Origin: Dissophora ornata
Taxonomy: Eukaryota > Mortierellomycota > Mortierellomycetes > Mortierellales > Mortierellaceae
DNA: 12,667 bases
Direction of reading: 5' to 3'
Assembly: GCA_025201705.1 (NCBI GenBank)
Contig: MU617464.1
Location: 1-12,667 of the forward strand
Under the pieces are notes generated by a model. That model was not told where the DNA came from, ran no database searches, and saw only the letters and a list, made by a program, of their open reading frames with translations. Of the stretch, positions 1 to 8,423 are shown one piece after another (position 1 is the first letter of the stretch; each line of letters opens with the position of its first letter). Position numbers and translations under genes: made by a program.

Positions 1-1100
1 TTTTTTCAGACTTCGCCCAACGATAGCGCGCACGGCCATGAAAACAGTCAGCCTACAGCCTACAGCCCACAGCCTACAGCCCACATCTCCCACTTTTGCG
101 TACATGTGGACTAAATTCCACATTCCAGTCCATTCCCCACACGACGTAGGACAACAAACATTTCTTGTTTAGTTGTGCTATTCTCTTGGGTGTAAGCTTT
201 ACTTCAATAGACAAAAAAATCCATTTCGAATCAATCCAGACACACGCACACGTTGCTCAAAGGCAGACTAGGCAGGAGGAAAGCTTACAGTACCATAATT
301 ACAGCCCTTCGGTATTTGAATGACTTGTAGTGGACACTTCCAATTACGCCAAAGACTTATCGAACGAAAAATCACGGGGCAGCTCCGTTTCTCCAGCAAA
401 AAATAATAATAATAAAAAAAAGGCCTTGACAGCACTAGGGCCATCAAGGTTAGTACGGCATTGGATAAATATAAAAATATAAAAAAAGGAGCAGGGGTAA
501 AAAAAAACGCCGCTTTTCAGGGCAAAGGGGTCCCGAATTATCTCGTATTCTATTTTTTTTTTTTCATGGCCTGTTCACTGCCCTTTACGGTTCCTGACTA
601 GAATGCCTTAGTTACTAGACAAAGAAAGAAGAAAAAAAGTCCAGCAGCGACATAATATATGACGTTGACAATATTATTATCAAAAACACTAGTAGTTGTG
701 ACTATAGAGAACTGCTATGAGAGGGAAATGCTATTAATGACGGGCAATCTTCAGAGGAGGAATTTGTCTGAAGCGCCAAATAGAAGGAGGTCGAAGAGAA
801 AAAGAGGACGAAGAGAAGAGGACCTGGTATCTGGATGGTGAAAAGTAAATGCGGGGAGTGGGTGGGTAGATAATGTAGGGTAGATACTATGAGTAGGGTT
901 CGTTCGATGATGCTCAGATAGGGATGTTTTTCGAGGCAACGGAGGAATGGGCGTGTGGGTATGGGTGGACTTTACGTGCTACGTGAGAATACCAAGGCCG
1001 ACGCCAGTGCGATTATACCGAGGTTTTCATCAACTGCAGGTTAACAAGCACGCCCTTTCTCTCCCACCCTTATTCTATTGAACCTGCGGTTTTGTTTTGT
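1..1100. other. Intergenic region, no supported gene
   Basis: I find no convincing gene here. The stretch carries the heptamer repeat at 49-85, AT-rich low-complexity patches around 400-490, a T-run at 553-564 and GA-rich DNA at about 770-835. Two short open frames (about 60 codons each, 659-841 on + and 751-939 on -) overlap each other, are compositionally simple and resemble nothing I know. The right-hand end should hold the 3' untranslated region of the epimerase gene, which is transcribed leftward and stops at 1101. Confidence 0.6.
49..85. repeat. Short tandem repeat, 7-bp unit CAGCC(T/C)A
   Basis: Five consecutive 7-bp units are seen, reading CAGCCTA, CAGCCTA, CAGCCCA, CAGCCTA, CAGCCCA, followed by CA. 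They differ only by T or C at the sixth position. The array is intergenic and probably a minisatellite. It does not resemble the fungal telomere unit TTAGGG on either strand. Confidence 0.75.
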
Positions 1101-2363
1101 TTAAAAGTCGGTGTTTGTGTTGGGTTCAGGGGCTGGTGAGAGAGCCATAGCCAGAGACGCTGGTGTGACAGCCATGGATTTGAAAGCGGGCTTGGGGACA
1201 CTAGTGACAATTGGCAAAAGAGTCGTAGGCAGGACGTGGATGGATGAATGCGCCGCTGGCATTGGTGTCGTAGGCGTCGATGCTCTTACTGTGGATGTGT
1301 ATCCATCGGGGTTCTGGGTCTGCCACCGCCAAAGATCGTCGCACATGTCTTGCATCGTCTTTTCTGCCTTCCATCCAAGCTCGTTTGCGGACAGAGAAGG
1401 GTCTGCAATCACACTGCCGACATCGCCCGCCCTCCTTCCAACAACCTGGTAGGGAAGGGCGCGTCCAACAGCCTTGGACATTGTATGGATCATGTCCATC
1501 ACAGAATAGCCCACTCCGGAGCCGAGGTTGTAGGGGACGCAGCCCAGAGTCTTGTCGGCGGCAACCATACCATCGATCTTGTTCAGAGCAGCAACATGTC
1601 CTCGAGCCAGGTCGACAATATGAATGTAGTCCCGAACACCGGTGCCGTCCTTGGTGTCGTAGTCGTCTCCAAAGACATTGATGGTCGGTCTTCGGCCAAT
1701 GGCAACCTGCGCAACAAAGGGCATGAGGTTGTTGGGAATGCCGTTCGGGTCCTCGCCGATCATGCCAGACTCGTGTGCGCCAACGGGGTTGAAGTAGCGG
1801 AGAAGGATAATATTCCATTTGTTGGGCTCGCTGTTTGCAAGGTCGCGCAGGACCTCTTCAATATACTGTTTTGTGCGTCCGTATGGGTTGAGAGCACCGA
1901 TAGGGGCATCCTCATTGATGGGCGCATCGGACACGGGCAAGCCATAGACAGTGGCAGAGGACGAGAAGATAAGGTTGCGGCAGTTGTACTTTTGCATCAA
2001 CTGGAGCAGGTTGAGGGTGCCGGTGACGTTGGTTTGGTAGTAGCCGAGTGGGATCTGGGCAGATTCACCCACGGCCTTTAGGCCCGCAAAGTGGATGCAG
2101 GACGAAAATTTGTACTGTTCAAAGACGCGTTCCAGGGCAAGGGCATCGAGAAGATCGACCTTGTGGAAGACCAGTGTGCCCCTGTTGTGGGCCAGGATCT
2201 TTGCGCGGTGCAAGGCCTCCTCTGACGAGTTGCAGAGGTTGTCGATAATGACCAGTCGCTTGCCCAGAGTCAGGAGCTCAACGACGGTGTGCGAACCAAT
2301 GAAGCCAGCGCCGCCTGTAACCAGGATCGCCTCCTGGTCTTGTTGGCGGTGCGGGACGGTCAT
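1101..2363 (-). CDS. galE: UDP-glucose 4-epimerase (GalE/Gal10 epimerase type)
   Basis: This enzyme interconverts UDP-glucose and UDP-galactose using tightly bound NAD, in the cytosolic Leloir pathway and for making galactosyl donors. The 420-residue product is an extended short-chain dehydrogenase. The NAD-binding GGAGFIG motif lies at residues 17-23, with the DNL segment after the second strand at 41-43. SSSATVYG (134-141) supplies catalytic Ser136, and Tyr161 and Lys165 form the YxxxK pair. Ser, Tyr and Lys keep the spacing of E. coli GalE Ser124/Tyr149/Lys153. The start is the ATG at 2363, since upstream in-frame codons offer only a TTG. The conserved core ends at about residue 358 (NPDGYTST), a normal length for the family. 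It is followed by a 62-residue Thr/Pro/Ala-rich tail of unknown role. No mutarotase domain is present, unlike yeast Gal10. A GTAAGA splice-donor-like sequence at 1289-1284 falls exactly at the core/tail junction, so the tail could be a mis-called intron. Function is secure; the C-terminus is not. Confidence 0.93.
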   Translation of the reverse strand: MTVPHRQQDQEAILVTGGAGFIGSHTVVELLTLGKRLVIIDNLCNSSEEALHRAKILAHNRGTLVFHKVDLLDALALERVFEQYKFSSCIHFAGLKAVGESAQIPLGYYQTNVTGTLNLLQLMQKYNCRNLIFSSSATVYGLPVSDAPINEDAPIGALNPYGRTKQYIEEVLRDLANSEPNKWNIILLRYFNPVGAHESGMIGEDPNGIPNNLMPFVAQVAIGRRPTINVFGDDYDTKDGTGVRDYIHIVDLARGHVAALNKIDGMVAADKTLGCVPYNLGSGVGYSVMDMIHTMSKAVGRALPYQVVGRRAGDVGSVIADPSLSANELGWKAEKTMQDMCDDLWRWQTQNPDGYTSTVRASTPTTPMPAAHSSIHVLPTTLLPIVTSVPKPAFKSMAVTPASLAMALSPAPEPNTNTDF

Positions 2364-2534
2364 TGGCTCTGAGTGGATATAAGTGTTGTGAGGAATGGTG
2401 AATAGATGGAGGGCTTGTCCTGGCCAGCAGGACAAAATGGATTAGGAATGGGAGAGGACCTTTCGGTGGATTGAGATGAAGAGATGATGGTGCAGGATGG
2501 GAGAGCGTCGGCGTTCTGGGATATTAGTGTTTTC

Positions 2535-2542
2535 TATTTAAA
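2535..2542 (-). promoter_or_regulatory. TATA-like element upstream of epimerase gene
   Basis: On the minus strand this reads TTTAAATA, about 170-180 bp upstream of the epimerase ATG. It sits beside a pyrimidine-rich minus-strand stretch of the kind common in fungal promoters and leaders. Assignment is by position and sequence only. AT-rich octamers are common, so this is a weak call. Confidence 0.25.
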
Positions 2543-2579
2543 AAATTAAAGTATTGATGCTGATGCAAGCAGAACGTGG

Positions 2580-2725
2580 ATGAGGCGGAATGAAGAGATG
2601 GAGGGGACGAGGTGGAGATGGAGGGAAGGGAAGAGAGAAGGAAAGAGAGGGGAGAGGGGAGATGGGAAGGGTAAAGAGCAAAGAGTCCAGAAGGAGTGTG
2701 AGGGAGAGAGAGAGAGAGATAGCGA
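2580..2725. repeat. Polypurine/polypyrimidine tract with (GA)n microsatellite
   Basis: The + strand is almost entirely A and G across roughly 145 bp and ends in an uninterrupted GA dinucleotide run at about 2704-2719. Such mirror-like purine tracts can adopt triplex structures and often exclude nucleosomes. Here the tract lies 220-360 bp upstream of the epimerase ATG, so a promoter role is possible but not shown. Confidence 0.7.
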
Positions 2726-3737
2726 GGGACCAGGACCAGGCTTGGTGTCCACCTGGAAGGAATGCGTGAAATGAACGGAGCGACTAAACAGATGCGATTT
2801 ATGAGAGCACTTTGCATTGCGCACCACACACCACACGCACTCACACGCACTCACCACAGCTCATCGTATCTTTTCGTTGCTGGCTGCTCTTTTTTTCTTC
2901 TTTGTCATTCGTATCCCACCACCCCCCGCTCTCGCTCGTTCTCCTTCTCTCTCTCTCATTTATCTCTCTCAGGACCAGGAAGGTGTAGGAGGGGATCCCA
3001 CGTGCATCAGCCGCATACCTGTTTTTGTCATGTCCACAAGCCAGAGCCATCAATAGTCTCACCCAGCTCTTGTCTCCAGTCTGCTATCCTCACCTTGCAC
3101 CTGTCCATGCCCCGTCTCCACAGGAGAGATACAGGCTTGCGCAGCATGCCTGGTGGGATGGCGTGGTTGTGTGCTGGCCAGTAATTCCTGGAGAACACAG
3201 AGGGCAGAGGTCGCACACCACTTAAATCAAGGTGGGACAAGGACAGCCGGCTCGCAGGCCAAGGACAGAAATAACATGCCGGGCAACGGACAGCAAGCAT
3301 GCAACGGACAACTGGCATGTAGCGTGTATTTATTTTACTCAGGCAGGCGAGCAGCCATCAACATCGATAGCAGCCAATAATAATAACAAACAAAACAACA
3401 AACATGAGCACAAACCCAAATAAAAAGGCGAAATTGCTCCTTCTCTTTTCCTCGATCTTTCGCCGTCCGTCGGAGCGTGTGATGGCTATAAATGCTGCCG
3501 TCTCTTCGCACTTGAAAGGGTACACTCCCTTGTGCTCTGGCCAGGACACACATGAACAAGAGAGCAGCACGGTCTTTTTTCCCAGTCCGCCCATGTATGC
3601 CACACACGCACGCCCTTCGAATATGCATATCCGCTATCCGGCTTACGACAGAGATTAGAATCATGCTCCGTCACTCACTCTCTCATTCTCTCTATTTGTC
3701 CTTCTCCATCTCTTGACGCTCTTGATGACCAAGATAA

Positions 3738-3743
3738 TTTATT
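3738..3743 (-). terminator. AATAAA polyadenylation-like signal for adenylyltransferase gene
   Basis: The minus strand reads AATAAA 58 nt past the adenylyltransferase stop codon, in AT-rich sequence and in the right orientation. Fungal polyadenylation signals are degenerate, so the exact cleavage site cannot be given. Confidence 0.4.
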
Positions 3744-3800
3744 TTCTATTATACGTCTACAAGTCTATGGGTGGATTGTGTTTGTGCAGAAAGTCGGATG

Positions 3801-4801
3801 CTAAGGACTGTAGAGCTCATTCTTCTCAATGAGTTGCTTGACCGAAGGCAGCACACACCTCTCGACCAGCTTCCAGTCTTTGCTCTTGACAGCATCCCTG
3901 ACCACCGTCGATGACATATCCTTGATCTCAATGCCCTGCATCTCAGACTCCGCCGCCTTTTCGTCGTCCGCTTCCGCGACAATGTCGACTAGCGTGACCT
4001 TGTTCTTGTGTCCACTTTGCTCCACAAACTGAATCATCTCATCCCGACTTCCATATCCGGGTCGGGAGGAGCAAATCACATCGCATCTCTCAAAGAAAGG
4101 AGCCATGTCTGCATGGACATCCTTGTAGTACTTGGGGTCAAAGAGTCGGGTCATGGTGTCGTGGCCCATGATCCAGGACAGCTGGACGGTGTTGGGTGGG
4201 TAGCTGTCCAGGATTGGCTGTGCCTTGTCCATGAACCTTGCGTGGATCTGATAGGTCGAGAGAGTGTCTGTTCAGTAATTGCAAGACGGGGTTCCAGTCA
4301 CTCAGAGAGGCACTCCAGGCACAAATAAATGGGGCTTACCGTCAACCCAACAGCCATGTGTCGGAGCGCAGGGTCCTCCATCTCGTTGCGAATGGAGTCC
4401 ATGGCCATGGCCTCCATCATCTCCAGCCGCTCGATTGCACTAGCACCCGTCTGACCCTTGTCTACGTTGTTGGTTGCCAGCAACAGCAGGACGGCGTCGC
4501 ATCCAGTTCTGGAAGCTGCCTTCAGGAGGTGGTAGTGCGCTTTCGTGGGTGGGTTGAAGGACGAGTCCAGGACTGCGATTCTTGTCGGCCGTGTGGTAGA
4601 TGCTGGGCGGTCAACAGTGAAGGGCCAGGAGCTTGTCGCGGTGAGGGTGGTCTGGAAGGGCTTTGGCGGGGTGCCCGCGGCCCTTGCGAGGGCCAACTGG
4701 AGAAACGGTTTCCGCATGGTGGGGTTCTGGGTGGGGTGGATCTGGTCCAGGGTATGATGAGGCATTCTTGCATTCAGGCATGAGGATGTGCCTGGAATCA
4801 T
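3801..4801 (-). CDS. POF1: Nicotinamide/nicotinate-mononucleotide adenylyltransferase, Pof1-like (2 exons)
   Basis: Enzymes of this family transfer AMP from ATP to NMN (or NaMN), the last step in making NAD. Exon 1 is 4340-4801 and exon 2 is 3801-4247. The 92-bp intron (4248-4339) begins GTAAGC, ends TATCAG and joins the exons in phase 0 (GLT/IHARF), giving 302 residues. The nucleotidyltransferase ATP-binding motif appears as SSFNPPTKAH at residues 80-89, a variant of GxFxPxTxxH. The second signature, ISSTxxR, appears as MSSTVVR at 265-271. GHDTMTRLFDPKYY (182-195) resembles the Pof1 branch of the family. The first in-frame ATG (4801) is used. ATGs at 4765 and 4717 are also in frame, and the last gives a 274-residue protein whose start better fits the family as I remember it. 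The symbol is by similarity to yeast Pof1. Neighbours suggest no operon-like link. Confidence 0.88.
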
Positions 4802-6905
4802 TACGCATCGAGTCCAACGGATTCGCAGTCACCGTGGACGAGTGGTGCTTCTACGACACACGGCGTGTCTTTGTAGTTGCGCGACGTGCGTTGTCCTTGA
4901 TCGCCTGGGGACATGCAATATGACAGCGCCATATCCTCCATCTGGTAAAGCATCCTAACAATTGTCTCGACATGCCGTCGATCGAGGAAGGACTTGTGGC
5001 GAAGGATGCACCATCAAAGTGAGTCGCACGATGTGTGTCCCAGGACCGTGCTTTCAATTAAACGAGATGAAACGAATCGTAATTACAGCAGCCGATCAAC
5101 AAACATCGTCACTAGATAGTGGCTGCGGTTCCCCGTGTAATTACTCGATGAAACGTATTAACTTGCTCGCATCACACGCACAAACACAAGCACTAACATG
5201 ATCTATCCCGATAAGCTAAGCAATGTCGTACAGTCTTTCCTCGACTGCCAGATGAGTCCATGACATGGAGCCAAGAGAGCAAACTTTCCTCCACATTTGC
5301 GGCTTAATTTCGATTGCTTCCACGATCATGTACACTTCGTTTCTGGCTCTGTTTTTGTTGGCACCCGTTGCCTTTGGGGTATTTACCCAGTATGTGTACT
5401 ATACAGCACACATTCATTGCACACAGGACGCAGGCACAGCCCAGAAACGGGCACGCGCCAAATTGCAATAGAAAACAAGGTGCGTATGAGCCACAGCGTA
5501 CCAATAGCATCAAACGTCTGCCTTCCTAATTCGACAAACGCATTTTGCATGAGGACGACGTCGACCAATAGACTTGACACGCAAAGGTTTCGGAGGGCTT
5601 GGGTAATCCCGGGAATTTATTCAGTCTTTGATCGATTTACCAGGAGAAGTGAACAGCTTTTTTGCACGCCCCTGGACATCCCTGCATCATCTCCCCAGGG
5701 ATTGCGGTACTTTTTTGTTTTTGTTTGTTTCGTGGATGGTTTTGATCAATTCTGGGACAAACAAGGAGGATCTGGGTCGCCTCCCAGACATGGTCTTGAT
5801 CTCCGAAATGTGAAAGTGTACTCAGCGTGGTGGAAGGAGCTACCAAGAAATAGGTAATCAAGTAAACAAATGAGGCATTTGAGGGTGTTTCAAGAGATCT
5901 TACAGACGATCAGACAGGGAGTCGATCTTGGTTCGCCATAAGCTCTTTTCTCCTTTCCCCTCCCTATACATGTAAAAGTACATGACAGCAACAAATTAGT
6001 CTAGTCTTTGGAGGGGGGAGATCTGTGGCACACGGGCCTGCCCTCCAGCCCTCCAGCCAAAATGCCACTTCCGTTCAAACGCATTCTGGTTGGTGACCAG
6101 CAAATTTACAATTTGGAAAGTCTGGAAAACGGTAGAATCCAACAGCAGCAACAGCAACAACAACAACAAAACACATCAAACAGCAGACTTTCAATGCACT
6201 GCCTGTAGTGTTGCACTGTTCCGGTGTCACACTGCTGCACTGTTCGCCGAAAGCTCACACATCCCAGTACTCTGTGCTGAAATAAAAGTCAAGAAAACAA
6301 TCAAAGCACTCTGAAAAACTGAGAGCGCGCGTGTGCACGTAGAAAATGTCCGCGCTGAAACATTGGTGCAGCCTATCCAGGTCCCAAGGTGGCTTGTGAG
6401 GTTGGGGCGCAAGGCTATGTCGGCTCTAGGCAAAAGAAAAAAGATTTAATTTAATTTACGAACACAAGTCAGGACCCAGGGTCTAAGGATTGGGTTTTTC
6501 TGTTGTGCCTCCTGCCAGTCATTATGTCCGCCAATCTTCCCGAAACATGCAAAGGGATTTTTTTTTTTCGTTGTATAATAGCCAGTGGTTATTACCGATG
6601 GGCTGGGTGAATCTGTGAAGCTGGAGATGACCATCGTTTTGCACATGTAGGAGGGATACAACAACAGCAGCATCAGAAAAATGTTCTCGGCATGTTGAAA
6701 AATTGTATCTCGGTACAAGTGTTTTCCTCGGTAAATATGTCCTGTGGCATGCAGTCTTTGTTTTGTTAATTATTATATTACGCTTTGTTTACTGAGTGCC
6801 CTTTGTTTATGTGACTGGAGGTGTTGTCATGACCTGGGCCATGTACCCCTGTCTTGTCTCTCCCTCTTGCTTGTCCAACAGGCCTTAATGCCGGGTGAAT
6901 GTTTG
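4802..6905. other. Long intergenic region, no supported gene
   Basis: About 2.1 kb lies between the adenylyltransferase start and the promoter of the secreted protein. The left end should carry the adenylyltransferase promoter and leader. The longest open frame, 5297-5857 on +, spans 186 codons, but its first codon is TTG, it has no recognisable domain and it overlaps other frames of similar quality. A signal-peptide-like short frame begins at ATG 5328 and is discussed as a finding. Other contents are a pair of repeated short motifs at 5066-5155, a CAG/CAA run at 6142-6169 and scattered A/T runs. I recognise no tRNA, rRNA or transposon remnant. Confidence 0.55.
6142..6169. repeat. CAG/CAA trinucleotide microsatellite
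   Basis: A run of ACA/GCA trinucleotides on + (CAGCAGCAACAGCAACAAC, then further CAA units) would read as polyglutamine in one frame. The surrounding open frame is only about 66 codons with nothing recognisable, so this is treated as an intergenic microsatellite rather than part of a protein. Confidence 0.7.
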
Positions 6906-6993
6906 ATTGGTCAACACCCTACTCCGCCTACGAATTCTAGCTTTATTGCCAATGTTTCAATGCTTTACCAGGAACAGAACTTCCACATAAATA
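6906..6993 (+). promoter_or_regulatory. Candidate promoter of secreted His-1 protein: inverted CCAAT box plus TATA box
   Basis: ATTGG at 6906-6910 is an inverted CCAAT pentamer, the type of site bound by the Hap/NF-Y complex in fungi. ATAAATA at 6987-6993 is a TATA-like element 77 bp further on and 200 bp before the ATG at 7193. The stretch after it is pyrimidine- and CA-rich (7011-7080), typical of fungal leaders. Spacing and order fit a regulated, strongly expressed gene. Both motifs are short, so the call rests on their combination and position. Confidence 0.4.
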
Positions 6994-7192
6994 CCGGCCA
7001 TCCCCACGTCCTTTCCTTCTCTCTAGAACCTCAACACCACTCACCTCCACCTCCACACACACAACCCCTTCACAGCATTCCTATCGTAGGAAAACTTGCC
7101 CTCCTCCTTCTTCATCTCCACGTCGCAACAGGCTTTAACAACCAGCCAACCTCTCATACCTATACCTATCCCCCTTTTTCAACCCTACCACA

Positions 7193-8102
7193 ATGATTGC
7201 CCGCACCACCCTCTACGCCTTGGCCGCAGCCCTTGCTGTGACTCTCCTGAGCACCATGACCGAGGCCCACTCCTGGGCTGATTGCGTTGACTGGCGCTTC
7301 AACGACCCCAAGAAGCCAGGTAACGTGCTCTCTCTCTCCTCCCCTCCCTGTTTCTCGGTCCTGATGTGACCGGGGAAGATTGGTTTCTTAGCTCCTCCCA
7401 TGATATCACACCAAAGACAACTTATCTAACACGAAACCCCCATCTCCCCTGACAACAACAGGCTGGACTGACAAGGACGGCAAGTGCTTCGCCCGTGCTC
7501 GCCAGTACCCCGCTAACAGTAAGGTCCGCTTCGGTGGCCTTGACTCTTCCGACCCTAACCGCCATTACCAGCAGAACCCCAAGGACTTCACCCCTTGCTC
7601 CGATGGCAAGCACGGTCGTGAGCCCGGTGCTATCGAGACCCGCCAGAACCCCGTCTCGAAGGCTTATGGCGGTCGCTGGGGTCCCATGGCCGCAGCCAAG
7701 GCCGGTGACCAGATCTGTGTCCGCTGGCCCGCCAAGAACCACGCTGTCAAGGATGAGCGCGACCGTGGTGTCTTCATCAACATGCCTTCCACCATCACCA
7801 CCAAGGACCCCAGCCAGTCCCAGTTGATGAAGATGACCATTGCCAAACTGCCCTACAAGAACTGCAACAACATCAAGGGTGATACCGACCACACTCCCTG
7901 CGGTGGGTGCTTCAAGATCCCCGACAACCGCCAGACTGGTACCTACATGGTCCAGTGGCGCTGGGAGTTAAACAATAACGAGTGGTACACCTCTTGCTGG
8001 GACATTGCTGTCACTGGCAAGACCAGCACTAGCCAGAAGAAGAACACCACCTCCAACAACACTCTCAGCTCCGAGACCAACGTCCTTGCTAGCCTTCTCT
8101 AA
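7193..8102 (+). CDS. Secreted LPMO-like protein with N-terminal histidine (putative copper histidine brace; 2 exons)
   Basis: Exon 1 is 7193-7319 and exon 2 is 7462-8102. The 142-bp intron (7320-7461) starts GTAACG, ends AACAG and rejoins as CCA-GGC-TGG, giving 255 residues. Residues 1-25 form a signal peptide with likely cleavage at TEA/HSW, so the mature protein starts with His26, the hallmark of lytic polysaccharide monooxygenases, where His1 plus a second His bind copper. The likely second ligand is His136 in ICVRWPAKNHAV, preceded by GPMAAAKAGDQ. CGGCFKIP (189-196), GTYMVQWRWELN (202-213) and EWYTSCWDIAV (216-226) resemble the late strands of an LPMO beta-sandwich, with Tyr/Trp near the axial site. 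Eight cysteines allow four disulfides. The last 28 residues are Ser/Thr/Asn/Lys-rich with a very short hydrophobic end, too weak to call a GPI signal. Codons are strongly C-ending with AAG lysines, suggesting high expression. Activity and substrate are inferred; the family is not one I can name. Confidence 0.85.
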
Positions 8103-8284
8103 GCGAAAAGAAAAAAAAAATAGAATAGTTTTTTTTGCAGACATCTTTTTTTCTTGGGAACCGGAAAAGCGTTGCGGCCCTCACTCGAGGCAGGTCCTCC
8201 TTTCTCTCTCTCTTCCTCATACACACATCCTATTTATCCCTTCCACATAGTCTTCATCCACACGTTCTGTACACAATTCACAAC

Positions 8285-8297
8285 AATAAACAATAAA
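8285..8297 (+). terminator. Tandem AATAAA polyadenylation-like signals for secreted protein gene
   Basis: AATAAA occurs at 8285-8290 and again at 8292-8297, 180-195 nt after the stop codon at 8102, in A-rich sequence. The orientation fits the secreted protein gene. The convergent gene on the other strand stops at 8424, so the two 3' ends lie close together or may overlap. Confidence 0.4.
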
Positions 8298-8423
8298 CAA
8301 ACATCTCATTTAATATCTAGACTAAGAGGTACTGTAGCAATAATGAACACAATGACACGAGCAAAAAAAAAGACGTCGAAGATGAAGAAAAAAAAACGAA
8401 TCACTCGATAAAATAGAAAAAAA

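Larger units (their letters stand above)
2364..3737. other. Intergenic spacer, low complexity, with probable epimerase promoter
   Basis: The 1.4 kb between the epimerase start and the 3' end of the adenylyltransferase contains no convincing gene. The + strand is strongly purine-rich from about 2580 to 2760. It then has CAC/CACA-rich DNA (2822-2857) and CT-rich DNA (2941-2970). Open frames of 60-140 codons occur on both strands but are low-complexity (Ser/Pro/Leu or Arg/Glu/Gly runs) and mutually overlapping. Since the epimerase is read leftward, its promoter and leader should lie in the left part. The right end should hold the 3' untranslated region of the adenylyltransferase gene. Confidence 0.6.

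Noticed and set aside
49..85. Telomeric or CRISPR-like repeat array
   Set aside because: The 7-bp unit is not a telomere motif, there are no spacers, and the window is eukaryotic.
1248..2081. 277-codon open frame on the + strand antisense to the epimerase
   Set aside because: It lies wholly opposite a well-supported enzyme gene, resembles nothing known and is the expected shadow of biased codon use on the other strand.
2762..3184. 140-codon frame on + in the epimerase upstream region
   Set aside because: Its sequence is mostly Ser/His/Pro/Leu runs from CAC and CT microsatellites; no domain or neighbouring signal supports it.
3358..3603. Minus-strand frame of about 80 codons ending in a hydrophobic, membrane-like tail
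   Set aside because: The hydrophobic tail arises from an AAC/CAAA-rich simple sequence at about 3378-3405; nothing else supports a gene.
5297..5857. 186-codon open frame on + in the 2-kb spacer
   Set aside because: It opens with TTG rather than ATG, has no recognisable domain or compositional signature of a real protein, and is overlapped by other frames of similar quality.
6744..7196. 150-codon frame on + immediately before the secreted protein gene
   Set aside because: It starts with GTG, and the region carries CCAAT-like and TATA-like elements and a pyrimidine-rich leader, so it is better read as promoter and 5' untranslated sequence.
8019..8102. GPI-anchor signal on the LPMO-like protein
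   Set aside because: The terminal hydrophobic stretch is only about five residues, too short for a normal GPI signal.
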